Origin: Xylanibacter rarus
Lineage (GTDB): Bacteria; Bacteroidota; Bacteroidia; Bacteroidales; Bacteroidaceae
DNA: 64,000 bases
Reading direction: 5' to 3'
Assembly (NCBI RefSeq): GCF_001275135.1
Contig: NZ_LFQU01000006.1
Span: 62,001 to 126,000, forward strand
Made by a program: the position numbers and the translations under genes. The notes beneath the pieces are model-generated. The model was given only the letters and a program-made list of their open reading frames with translations. It was not told the origin of the DNA and made no database searches. Each line of letters opens with the position of its first letter. The first letter of the stretch is position 1. Positions 54,274-62,441 of the stretch are shown here, piece by piece.

Positions 54274-56142
54274 ATGAACAAGACATTTTTTTCAGCCTTA
54301 TTCATCGCCTTAACTGTTACAACATCACACGCACAGATCGACTCGCTCACATATCAGCTCGACAACATTGTCGTAACGGGCACGCGCAGCACAGCCAGCA
54401 TAGGGCATCTGCCTGCCACGGTTACGGTGGTGGGCCGCGAGACTCTCACAGAGACTCAGCGCACAAGCGTGCTGCCCACCCTTGCCGAATATGTGCCCGG
54501 ACTGTTTGTCACCTCGCGCGGAATGCTCGGCTATGGCGTAAGCGACGGTGCTGCCGGCACTATCTCTATGCGCGGACTCAGCAGCTCGCAGGGCCGCTTC
54601 ATGGTGCTCATCGACGGCCATCCGCAATATCAGGGCATCTTCGGCCACTCCATAAGCGACTCTTATCAGACCATGCTGGCCGACCATGTCGAGGTGATGC
54701 GCGGCCCGGCCTCAACGCTCTACGGCTCTAACGCCATGGGCGGAGTTATCAACATCGTAACCAGAAAGATGAAGTCAGACGGCGTAAAGACCGACGTACA
54801 TCTCGGCGGAGGCTCTTACGGCACATTCCAGGGCGAGCTGACCAACCGCATAAGGAGCGGCAGGTTTTACAGCGTTGTGTCGGGACAATATGCCCGCACC
54901 GACAACAACAGGCCGCGCATGGGCTTCGAGCAGTATGGCGGATACGTCAAGCTGGGCTACGACATGTCGCAACATTGGTCGGCATACGCTGACATCAACC
55001 TCACCCACTTCAACGCCTCTTATCCCGGAAGCGTGCAGGTGCCCGTCTATGACGCACGCCAATGGATTACGCGCGGCGTGGCATCTGTAGTTGTGAGCAA
55101 CGACTACGGCAGCACATCGGGAGCCGTCAGCGCCTACTACAACTTCGGACGGCACAAGATCAACGACGGATATGAGGACGGCGAGCAGCCCAAGGACTAT
55201 TACTTCAGGTCGGACGACGCTCTTGCCGGACTGTCAGTATACCAGAACATCAGGCTGCTGCGGGGCAACCTGACCACCATAGGACTCGACTATCAGCACA
55301 TCTACGGCAAAGCCTGGAACCGCGACAGGGCTTCGGGCGAGACCACTTCAGTCATAGGTCATGAGAATGAGAACGAGATAGCAGGCTACGTTGACATAAG
55401 CCAAGATCTGCTTTCGTGGCTCACACTGAGTGCCGGAATACGCCTCGACCACCACTCGCAGTCGGGCACTGAGTGGATTCCGCGCGGCGGCATTGTGTCG
55501 AGAGTTATAAGGAACGGTGAGATAAAGGCCATGGTGAGCAAGGGTTTCCGCAATCCGTCGATACGCGAGATGTATTTCTGGAAGCCCGCCAACGACGAGC
55601 TGCGCCCCGAACGCATAATGAACTACGAGCTGTCGTGGTCTCACAAGCTGCCGTCGGCAGGCCTAAGCTACGGCGTCAACCTCTATTACATGAAGGGCAG
55701 CAACATCATCCAGCAGCAGATGGTGGACGGACGGCCAATGAACGTGAACACGGGAGCCATTGAAAACAGCGGTGCCGAACTCGACCTTAGCTGGAGAATA
55801 AACAGCAGCTGGCGGGTGAACGGCAACTACAGTCTGCTGCACATGCACAATCCTGTTGTGGGAGCGCCCGAGTCTAAGCTGTGGCTCGGAGCTAACTATA
55901 AGTCGGGACGATGGAACGTAAACGGCGGACTGCAGTATATCAGCGGCCTTTACACCCAGACCGGCGCCGACGAAGTGAAGGAAAACGTTGCCCTGCTCAA
56001 CGCCACCGTAAGCTACAGAGCTTGCCGCATGATGCAGCTGTGGGTAAAGGGCGAGAATCTTCTGGCACAGAAATATGAAATCAACTACGGCTACCCTATG
56101 CCAAAGGCAACGTTCATGGCAGGCGTAAACCTGTCTTTCTGA
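54274..56142 (+). CDS. TonB-dependent outer-membrane receptor
   Basis: The protein has 622 residues from the ATG at 54274, which gives a proper signal peptide (MNKTFFSALFIALTVTTSHA). An in-frame ATG at 54103 adds 57 residues without signal character. The TonB box region is LDNIVVTGTRST. The plug has TVVGRETLTETQRTSVLPTL, ISMRGLSSSQGRFMVLIDG and VEVMRGPASTLYGSNAMGGV. The barrel ends with MAGVNLSF. There is no carboxypeptidase-like N-domain and no SusD partner, so it resembles BtuB/siderophore receptors. The ligand is unknown; nearby iron-sulfur and ECF genes suggest a metal complex or vitamin. Confidence 0.9.
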   Translation: MNKTFFSALFIALTVTTSHAQIDSLTYQLDNIVVTGTRSTASIGHLPATVTVVGRETLTETQRTSVLPTLAEYVPGLFVTSRGMLGYGVSDGAAGTISMRGLSSSQGRFMVLIDGHPQYQGIFGHSISDSYQTMLADHVEVMRGPASTLYGSNAMGGVINIVTRKMKSDGVKTDVHLGGGSYGTFQGELTNRIRSGRFYSVVSGQYARTDNNRPRMGFEQYGGYVKLGYDMSQHWSAYADINLTHFNASYPGSVQVPVYDARQWITRGVASVVVSNDYGSTSGAVSAYYNFGRHKINDGYEDGEQPKDYYFRSDDALAGLSVYQNIRLLRGNLTTIGLDYQHIYGKAWNRDRASGETTSVIGHENENEIAGYVDISQDLLSWLTLSAGIRLDHHSQSGTEWIPRGGIVSRVIRNGEIKAMVSKGFRNPSIREMYFWKPANDELRPERIMNYELSWSHKLPSAGLSYGVNLYYMKGSNIIQQQMVDGRPMNVNTGAIENSGAELDLSWRINSSWRVNGNYSLLHMHNPVVGAPESKLWLGANYKSGRWNVNGGLQYISGLYTQTGADEVKENVALLNATVSYRACRMMQLWVKGENLLAQKYEINYGYPMPKATFMAGVNLSF

Positions 56143-56271
56143 ATATAGCCGCCAGCCCGGACGATATCCCAGACATTCACTGCCGGCTAAAAGCGGATTA
56201 CAGAATAATAAAAAAACATAAACTTACACCGCCTAATGGGCGCAAAGAGAGAGAATAAAAAGAATTTATAT

Positions 56272-56279
56272 TATTTTTG
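56272..56279 (+). promoter_or_regulatory. -7 element of the tat operon
   Basis: TATTTTTG matches TAnnTTTG, 27 bp before the tatA ATG. Confidence 0.6.
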
Positions 56280-56306
56280 CATTGCGAACAAAACAAGAAA
56301 AACATT

Positions 56307-56483
56307 ATGATTGGAACACCTGAACTTATTTTAATCGTGCTGGCGCTGGTGCTGCTCTTCGGCGCAAAGAAGATACCCGAACTGATGAAGGGTCTCGGAC
56401 AAGGCGTCAAGAGCTTTAAGGACGGCATGAACGGCAAGATAGACGACACTGCTGAAGACAAGGAGAAGAAGAAGGACGAATGA
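56307..56483 (+). CDS. tatA: Sec-independent translocase subunit TatA
   Basis: The protein has 58 residues from the ATG at 56307. The frame is open from a TTG at 56277, but that codon lies within the promoter. One membrane helix ([17 protein letters not shown]) ends in the conserved FG hinge, followed by the amphipathic helix [20 protein letters not shown] and a charged tail. TatA oligomers form the passage for folded twin-arginine substrates. No separate tatB is present. The stop overlaps tatC (ATGA). Confidence 0.93.
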   Translation: MIGTPELILIVLALVLLFGAKKIPELMKGLGQGVKSFKDGMNGKIDDTAEDKEKKKDE

Positions 56484-57250
56484 GCAACGCTGAAAGCAAC
56501 AGCGGCACGCCGCAGACGTTCTGGGATCATCTTGAGGAGTTAAGGGGATGCATCCTGCGCATGCTTGCGGCGGCAGCAGCGGCAGCGGCCGCAGCCTTCG
56601 GCTTCAAGGAAGAGCTGTTCGGCATAGTGCTTGCTCCTGCCGACCCTGACTTCATAACCTACAGGATACTGGGCGCGGAGCCGTTTAAGTTTCAACTGAT
56701 AAACACCGGGTTGACAGAGCAGTTCATGATACATCTGAAGACGGCGCTGGCCGCAGGTCTGCTCATAGCCTCGCCCTACATTCTGTATCTGCTGTTCAGA
56801 TTTGTGTCTCCGGCCCTGTATGACAACGAGCGGCGCTACTCTGTAAGCATCACCCTTTGGGCCTACGCCATGTTCCTCATGGGCGTTGCCGTCAACTATT
56901 TTGTAGTGTTTCCTCTCACCGTCCGTTTTCTCGGCACCTATCAGGTAAGCGCTGCAGTGATGAACATGCTCAGCATAAGCTCGTATATGGACACCCTCCT
57001 GGGCATGAGCCTCGTCATGGGCGCCGTGTTCGAGATACCGGTGATAAGCTGGCTTCTGGCCCGCTTCGGACTTCTCAAGGCCCGCTGGATGTCACACTAT
57101 CGCCGCCACGCCATAATAGTGATACTCATCCTTGCCGCCGTGATAACGCCTACATCCGACATGTTCACCATGCTTATCGTCTCGCTGCCTATATGGCTGC
57201 TCTATGAGGCAAGCATAATGATAGTGAGAATTACCGAAAAGAAACAATAA
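56480..57250 (+). CDS. tatC: Sec-independent translocase subunit TatC
   Basis: The protein has 256 residues and six membrane helices. The N-terminal TatC signature is [20 protein letters not shown]. The conserved loop [11 protein letters not shown] and the segment [20 protein letters not shown] are in the right places, as is [20 protein letters not shown]. TatC recognises the twin-arginine motif. It overlaps tatA by 4 bp and is followed by two genes encoding twin-arginine-bearing iron-sulfur proteins, so translocase and substrates look co-expressed. Confidence 0.95.
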   Translation: MSNAESNSGTPQTFWDHLEELRGCILRMLAAAAAAAAAAFGFKEELFGIVLAPADPDFITYRILGAEPFKFQLINTGLTEQFMIHLKTALAAGLLIASPYILYLLFRFVSPALYDNERRYSVSITLWAYAMFLMGVAVNYFVVFPLTVRFLGTYQVSAAVMNMLSISSYMDTLLGMSLVMGAVFEIPVISWLLARFGLLKARWMSHYRRHAIIVILILAAVITPTSDMFTMLIVSLPIWLLYEASIMIVRITEKKQ

Positions 57251-57276
57251 TAATCTGAAAACAATATCTATAAACC

Positions 57277-58782
57277 ATGCTAAGGAAAATAAGAATCTTG
57301 CTGGCAGCAGTAACCTTCACTCTGATTACGCTGCTCTTTCTCGATCTGACAGGCTCGCTGCACGCATGGCTCGGATGGCTGGCCAAGATACAGTTCTGGC
57401 CTGCCGTGCTGGCTTTGAACGTGGCTGTAGTGGCCGGTCTTCTGATTTTAACACTGATATTCGGGCGCATCTACTGCTCCGTAATATGTCCGCTGGGCAT
57501 AATGCAGGACCTCATATCTGCCCTGCACGGCAGACGAAAGCGCAACCGCTTCAGCTTCTCGCCCGAAAAGCGCTGGCTGCGCTACGGCGTGCTGGTGGTG
57601 TTTCTGGCGTCATGCGTTGCCGGAATCAACGTAATCGTGTCGCTGCTTGCACCCTACAGTTCTTACGGACGTATGGTCAACAGCATCTTGCGCCCCGTAT
57701 GGACGGCAGGCAACAACGTGCTGGCATCGCTTGCCGAGCGCATGGACAGCTACGCCTTCTACAGCGTTGACGTGTGGATGCGCAGTCTGCCTACGCTCAT
57801 AATTGCCGCCGTAACGTTCGTGATAATTGCCGTGCTGGCATGGCGCGGAGGCAGAACTTACTGCAACACGATATGCCCCGTTGGCACTATTCTGAGTTTC
57901 TTTGCACGTTTCTCATGGTTCAAGATCAGCATTGACGGCGACAAATGCGTAAGCTGCCGCCTCTGCGAGAAGAACTGCAAGGCGTCAGCCATCGACGTAA
58001 AGACAGGACGCATTGACTATAGCCGCTGCGTGGTGTGCGGCAACTGCATAGGCAAATGTAATAAGGATGCCATAAGATATATTCATCCGGCTAAAGCTGA
58101 GGCACGCAAAGCAGAAGCCAAGCATGAAGAAAGAAACGAAAGCGGCAACGTTGACAGCGGCAGAAGATCGTTCCTGCTCGGTGCTGCAATAGCAACTACG
58201 GCTGCCGCGCTGGCTCAGGAGAAGAAGAAGGTGGACGGCGGACTGGCTGTCATTGAGGACAAGGTGCAGCCCGAACGCGCCACGCCGATAACTCCTCCCG
58301 GCTCTATGTCTGCACGCCACATGGCCCAGCACTGCACGGCATGCCAGCTCTGCGTGTCAGCATGCCCCAACGACGTGCTGCGCCCATCGTCTGACTTGTC
58401 AAAACTGATGCAGCCGACAATGTCGTATGAGCGCGGCTACTGCCGCCCCGAATGCACCCGATGCAGCGATGTGTGCCCTACGGGTGCCATCAAGCCGATA
58501 ACACGCGAAGACAAGTCGTCCACACAGATAGGCCACGCCGTGTGGATAAAGAAAAACTGCGTGAGCGTTACTGACGGCGTTGCCTGCGGCAACTGTGCCC
58601 GCCACTGCCCCGTGGGAGCAATAACGATGATACCGCTCCACCCCGGCACCGACTCAAAGCTGACCATCCCTGCCGTGAACGAGGCGAGATGCATCGGCTG
58701 CGGAGCGTGCGAAAACCTCTGTCCGGCACGTCCGTTCAGCGCCATCTATGTTGAGGGACACGAAGTTCACCGCACGGTATAG
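57277..58782 (+). CDS. Polytopic 4Fe-4S polyferredoxin with an internal twin-arginine signal
   Basis: The protein has 501 residues. A NapH/RnfC-like membrane part of about four helices carries two GRxYCxxICPxG motifs (GRIYCSVICPLGIMQDL, GRTYCNTICPVGTILSFF). It is followed by two 4Fe-4S motifs on one side of the membrane (CVSCRLCEKNCK, CVVCGNCIGKCNK). Residues 296-297 are the Arg pair of GRRSFLLGAAIATTAAALA, a twin-arginine signal in mid-chain. Beyond it lie four more Cys clusters (CTACQLCVSACP, CRPECTRCSDVCP, CGNCARHCP, CIGCGACENLCP). Inference: the N-half is inserted by Sec with cytoplasmic clusters and the C-half is exported by Tat, giving an electron path across the membrane. It lies 26 bp after tatC. 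Confidence 0.85.
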   Translation: MLRKIRILLAAVTFTLITLLFLDLTGSLHAWLGWLAKIQFWPAVLALNVAVVAGLLILTLIFGRIYCSVICPLGIMQDLISALHGRRKRNRFSFSPEKRWLRYGVLVVFLASCVAGINVIVSLLAPYSSYGRMVNSILRPVWTAGNNVLASLAERMDSYAFYSVDVWMRSLPTLIIAAVTFVIIAVLAWRGGRTYCNTICPVGTILSFFARFSWFKISIDGDKCVSCRLCEKNCKASAIDVKTGRIDYSRCVVCGNCIGKCNKDAIRYIHPAKAEARKAEAKHEERNESGNVDSGRRSFLLGAAIATTAAALAQEKKKVDGGLAVIEDKVQPERATPITPPGSMSARHMAQHCTACQLCVSACPNDVLRPSSDLSKLMQPTMSYERGYCRPECTRCSDVCPTGAIKPITREDKSSTQIGHAVWIKKNCVSVTDGVACGNCARHCPVGAITMIPLHPGTDSKLTIPAVNEARCIGCGACENLCPARPFSAIYVEGHEVHRTV

Positions 58783-58829
58783 CTTCACCCCGATGTCTCT
58801 TTATCAACAACTAAAAAACAATTACCGTT

Positions 58830-60236
58830 ATGAGTAAAGACATAAACAGAAGAAGTTTTCTGAAACTGCTCGGAGGCGGAGCCGTGGCCACATCGGCACT
58901 GCTCACCGCCTGCAAGGGCAACGACAATAAGACCACTGCCGCCAAGGAACCGCCCAAGGGCAAGATGACCTACCGCACCAACCCCAAGACCGGCGAGAAG
59001 GTGTCTATCCTGGGCTACGGCATGATGCGCCTGCCGGTGGTGGGAGGCAACGACGCCAAGAAGAAGGAAGGCGAGGTTACGCCCATAGACCAGGAAATGG
59101 TGAACCGCCAGATTGACTACGCGCTGGAGCACGGCGTCAACTACTTCGACACGTCACCAGCCTACTGCCAGGGACAGTCGGAGCGTGCCACGGGCATTGC
59201 CCTGAAGCGCCATCCGCGCAACAAATACTTCATTGCCACCAAGCTCTCCAACTTTAACCCCGAGACGTGGACGCGCAAGGCATCTATCGAGATGTTTGAA
59301 AACTCTCTGAAGGAGCTTCAGACCGACTATGTCGACTACCTGCTGCTGCACGCCATCGGACAGGGCAAAGACTCGCTTGCCACATTCAACGGCCGCTATA
59401 TGGACAACGGCATACTCGACTGGCTCGTGGAGCAGCGCGAGAAGGGACGCATACGCAACCTCGGCTTCTCTTATCACGGCGATGTCAAGATATTCGACCT
59501 GATGCTAAAATGGCACGACGAAGGCAAGTATCACTGGGACTTCGTGCAGATAGAGCTTAACTATCTCGACTGGAACTACGCCAACGAGATCAATCCCGTA
59601 AACACTGATGCCGTATATCTCTACAACGAACTGAAGAAGCGCAACATACCGGCAATAATCATGGAGCCGCTGCTGGGCGGACGACTCGCCAACGTGCCCG
59701 ACCCTATCGTGGCCAAGATGAAGGAGCGCGAGCCCGAGAACAGCGTGGCCAGCTGGGCATTCCGCTTTGCGGGCACTCCCGACGGCGTGCTCACCGTGCT
59801 GAGCGGCATGACGTATATGGAGCACCTGAAAGACAACCTCTGCACCTACTCGCCGCTGAAACCGCTCACAAAGGAGGAAGAGGCGTTCCTGATGGAGATT
59901 GCCAACGACATATACAACCTGAACACGATACCTTGCAACGAGTGCAACTACTGCATGCCCTGCCCCTACGGCATAGACATACCGGCGGTGCTGTCTCACT
60001 ATAACCGCTGCATCAAGGAGGGCAACATGCCCAACAAGGGCAGTCAGGACCCCGACTACCGCCGTGCGCGCCGCGCCTTCCTCATAGGCTACGACCGCAG
60101 CGTGCCGCGCCTGCGCCAGGCATCCCACTGCATTGGCTGCGGCCAGTGTGTTGAACATTGTCCGCAGGGCATCAAGATTCCGGAAGAGATGCACCGCATT
60201 GACAAATTCGTGGAGGAGCTAAAGCAGAATGGATAA
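58830..60236 (+). CDS. Tat-exported aldo/keto reductase with ferredoxin domain
   Basis: The protein has 468 residues. An N-terminal twin-arginine signal (DINRRSFLKLLGGGAVATSA, Arg7-Arg8) ends in a lipobox-like LLTAC, so it is probably a periplasmic lipoprotein exported folded. The aldo/keto reductase barrel follows: ILGYGMMRLPVVGG, NYFDTSPAYCQGQSERA with the catalytic Tyr region, DYVDYLLLHAIGQGKDS and FVQIELNYLDWNYA. The C-terminus has Cys clusters CNECNYCMPCP and CIGCGQCVEHCP. AKRs normally use cytoplasmic NADPH; here electrons more likely arrive through the clusters, perhaps from the polyferredoxin. Its 3' end overlaps the next gene by 8 bp. Confidence 0.88.
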   Translation: MSKDINRRSFLKLLGGGAVATSALLTACKGNDNKTTAAKEPPKGKMTYRTNPKTGEKVSILGYGMMRLPVVGGNDAKKKEGEVTPIDQEMVNRQIDYALEHGVNYFDTSPAYCQGQSERATGIALKRHPRNKYFIATKLSNFNPETWTRKASIEMFENSLKELQTDYVDYLLLHAIGQGKDSLATFNGRYMDNGILDWLVEQREKGRIRNLGFSYHGDVKIFDLMLKWHDEGKYHWDFVQIELNYLDWNYANEINPVNTDAVYLYNELKKRNIPAIIMEPLLGGRLANVPDPIVAKMKEREPENSVASWAFRFAGTPDGVLTVLSGMTYMEHLKDNLCTYSPLKPLTKEEEAFLMEIANDIYNLNTIPCNECNYCMPCPYGIDIPAVLSHYNRCIKEGNMPNKGSQDPDYRRARRAFLIGYDRSVPRLRQASHCIGCGQCVEHCPQGIKIPEEMHRIDKFVEELKQNG

Positions 60237-60642
60237 GCTCATCAGCATGCTCGGCCATGACGGCTGCCGCGGAGTGATGCGCTCACCGGGCGGCAAGACC
60301 ATTGTGTTCAGACGCAGGGGAGTGGTAGACCTCTTCGATGCCGTAACCTCTCATCCCGACCTCACACAGGGCGCCTCGGTGGCCGACAAGGTTATCGGAC
60401 TTGGTGCGGCTTTCCTGCTCGTCAAGGGCGGCGTGGCCGAAGTATATGCCGAAGTCATCAGCCAGCCGGCTGTCAGCAAACTGCAAGATGCCGGAATAAG
60501 CCTCAGCTACGGCAAGACTGTAGAGCACATTATCAACCGCGAAGGCACCGGAATATGCCCCGTTGAACAACTGACATCTACAGCCCAATCGGCCGACGAG
60601 GCATGGAAACTAATTAAAGAATTCATAAAGCGTAATTCATAA
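60229..60642 (+). CDS. DUF1893 family protein
   Basis: The protein has 137 residues, with no signal peptide, so cytoplasmic. The sequence VFRRRGVVDLFDAVTSHPDL, ADKVIGLGAAFLLVKGGVAE and GTGICPVEQLT fits DUF1893, a family with a deaminase-like fold known from a Thermotoga structure; biochemical role unknown. It overlaps the reductase gene by 8 bp and precedes the ECF component, so it belongs to the same operon. It may bind a cofactor or nucleotide for the pathway. No further function can be supported. Confidence 0.75.
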   Translation: MDKLISMLGHDGCRGVMRSPGGKTIVFRRRGVVDLFDAVTSHPDLTQGASVADKVIGLGAAFLLVKGGVAEVYAEVISQPAVSKLQDAGISLSYGKTVEHIINREGTGICPVEQLTSTAQSADEAWKLIKEFIKRNS

Positions 60643-60659
60643 TTCACAATTCATAATTA

Positions 60660-61178
60660 ATGGAAACAACAATATCACAGATACAACAGCTCAGCTACCG
60701 CGAAGGCAAGACCTACGCTCTGGCTGCTGCATTCGTGGCAGGCAACATCCTGCTGCCTCAACTGTGCCACATGCTGCCACAGGGCGGACTGGTGTGGCTG
60801 CCTATCTACTTTTTCACGCTCATTGCTGCCTACCGCTACGGCATCACCGCCGGACTGCTCACGGCCGTAGCCTCGCCGTTGGTAAACAATATGATGTTCG
60901 GCATGCCGCCGGCACCCATGCTGCCGATAATATTAATAAAGTCGGGCCTGCTCGCCCTTGCCGCTGCTGCCGTTGCATCGCGCTGCAAGAAGGTAAGCAT
61001 AGTAGCCGTAGCCGCAGCTATTGTTATATATCAGGCCATAGGTACAATAGCCGAATGGGGCATGACTGGCTCGATGGCTGCCGCCCTTCAGGACCTGCGC
61101 CTCGGCTGGCCCGGTCTGCTCGTTCAGCTGTTCGGCGGATTTGCCCTGCTGAAACTTATGGCACGCAAGGCCCGCTGA
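60660..61178 (+). CDS. ECF transporter S component
   Basis: The protein has 172 residues and about five to six hydrophobic helices (FVAGNILLPQLCHMLP, LPIYFFTLIAAYRYGITAGL, PILPI-type PMLPIILIKSGLLALAA). Size and the helix with AYRYGITAGLLTAVASPLVN resemble substrate-binding S components of energy-coupling-factor importers. No EcfA or EcfT is encoded here, so it would share a general module. The ligand is unknown. It is the last gene of the tat cassette, 17 bp after DUF1893, ahead of a strong terminator. Confidence 0.72.
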   Translation: METTISQIQQLSYREGKTYALAAAFVAGNILLPQLCHMLPQGGLVWLPIYFFTLIAAYRYGITAGLLTAVASPLVNNMMFGMPPAPMLPIILIKSGLLALAAAAVASRCKKVSIVAVAAAIVIYQAIGTIAEWGMTGSMAAALQDLRLGWPGLLVQLFGGFALLKLMARKAR

Positions 61179-61254
61179 CAAGATAACGCACAGCATATCG
61201 CAGACAAAAAGCCAAGATAATAGGACAAGAAGTCTTTTTAGATAAAAATCTGCC

Positions 61255-61317
61255 ACTCGCCACATCTGCAAGTAACTCCCCAAAAAGTTACTTAAAGATG
61301 TGGCGAGTTGTTTTTTT
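61255..61317 (+). terminator. Strong terminator of the tat cassette
   Basis: ACTCGCCACATCT pairs with AGATGTGGCGAGT and, inside it, AAGTAACT with AGTTACTT, giving about 21 paired bases interrupted once. It is followed by GTTTTTTT. Confidence 0.9.
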
Positions 61318-61468
61318 ACTCCATCACGAAACAGCAAAAAACGCCTGCCAAAACAGCCTGTCATATTAAACGGCAAAAAATCATAAGAAAAACGCACCGT
61401 TTTCATTAATAAACGTTCAAAACAAAAGCGAATAAAACGCCGACTGTAAGCAAAACAAAACGTATTGC

Positions 61469-61543
61469 TTTCAAATCATTAACCTATCGTTTACGGGTCG
61501 GAAACGGGCCACTTTTGATGTAAAAGTGGCCCGTTTTTTCATC
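61469..61543 (+). repeat. 75-bp intergenic hairpin repeat, copy C
   Basis: This aligns without gaps over 75 positions to copy B. It contains GGGCCACTTTT pairing with AAAAGTGGCCC, followed by six T residues, so this copy could also terminate transcription. It lies in a gene-free stretch from 61318 to 61744. Confidence 0.7.
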
Positions 61544-61744
61544 AAAAACAAGTGCTTTATAACTCCCCAGACACACGTTCTCAAAATATGCCCGAGCTGC
61601 CTGCAATTAATACGCAATCTGCATATACCATTTTCTCACTGCATCCGCAATATTATCAGCACAAAACAGCTATACCGAAATCATTATTTTGTCTGTGAAG
61701 TTTATAAAAAAATTAATTTGCTTTGCATTGTAAGGCTCATGCTA

Positions 61745-61752
61745 TATATTTG
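61745..61752 (+). promoter_or_regulatory. -7 element of the Cys-rich protein gene
   Basis: TATATTTG matches TAnnTTTG; the leader to the ATG at 61834 is about 75 nt. Confidence 0.55.
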
Positions 61753-61833
61753 CACAAAAAATTTTCATTAACGCAGCAAGGGCTGATGCAACATCCCGGC
61801 TTGTTTAACACTGTCACATAACGCACAAAAGAA

Positions 61834-62226
61834 ATGATGAAACGCCAAGGCAACATACTGATATGCATGCTGCTGTCACTGATGATGGTGGCCGGCGGAG
61901 CTGGTTTTGTGATTGTGAAATGCTGCTGCAAGGGCAACAAGGCGCAGACCGAATGCCGCAGCACATGCTGCCGACAGTGCGACAGGCTGCACATGGAAGC
62001 AAAGTCGTGTGCCGAAACTGTGGTGATGAAGCTGTGGCCGACAACCACGGGGCAGCAAAAGCCGGCAAGCGTACCTGACGCTCAGGCCACGATGCTGCCG
62101 CCATACAGCATTGCCTCATACTGTCAGGCGCCCGCTTCAGCATATCTCATCTGTCGGTATGCGCCAAGACTGCTGCACGCTCCGCCACGGCTATATCTGG
62201 CCATGATAAGAGTGCTGATAATCTGA
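61834..62226 (+). CDS. Small Cys-rich membrane-anchored or secreted protein
   Basis: The protein has 130 residues, with a second possible Met at 61837. A hydrophobic N-terminus (ILICMLLSLMMVAGGAGFVI) is either a signal peptide or an anchor. It is followed by a cysteine cluster (KCCCKGNKAQTECRSTCCRQ then CDRL), a variable middle, and a C-terminal PP-containing end (HAPPRLYLAMIRVLII). The layout recalls the small Bacteroidota proteins with CC and PP motifs encoded next to TonB receptors, but the usual HYC motif is absent. Upstream of a TonB receptor; a metal-related role is possible but unproven. Confidence 0.6.
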   Translation: MMKRQGNILICMLLSLMMVAGGAGFVIVKCCCKGNKAQTECRSTCCRQCDRLHMEAKSCAETVVMKLWPTTTGQQKPASVPDAQATMLPPYSIASYCQAPASAYLICRYAPRLLHAPPRLYLAMIRVLII

Positions 62227-62269
62227 TTTTATCCTGTTTTTTATCATAATATTTTTTACTCACCCTTAA

Positions 62270-62297
62270 GTCAGGCGCCCAAGCATGCGCGCCTGAC
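62270..62297 (+). terminator. GC-rich hairpin between the Cys-rich gene and the TonB receptor gene
   Basis: GTCAGGCGC pairs with GCGCCTGAC around 10 nt. No T-run follows, so it may slow rather than stop transcription into the receptor gene. Confidence 0.4.
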
Positions 62298-62441
62298 CAT
62301 ATCATGCTTGGCTGAAGCCTCAGCAGCAACGAGGCTGCACCAAGGCACGACGGGGAGACAAAGACATAACGGCTGAGGCACAGACAGCACGCAGCCGAAA
62401 ACTAAAGAACAATAAAAAACGGATAAAAGCAAGAATTACAG

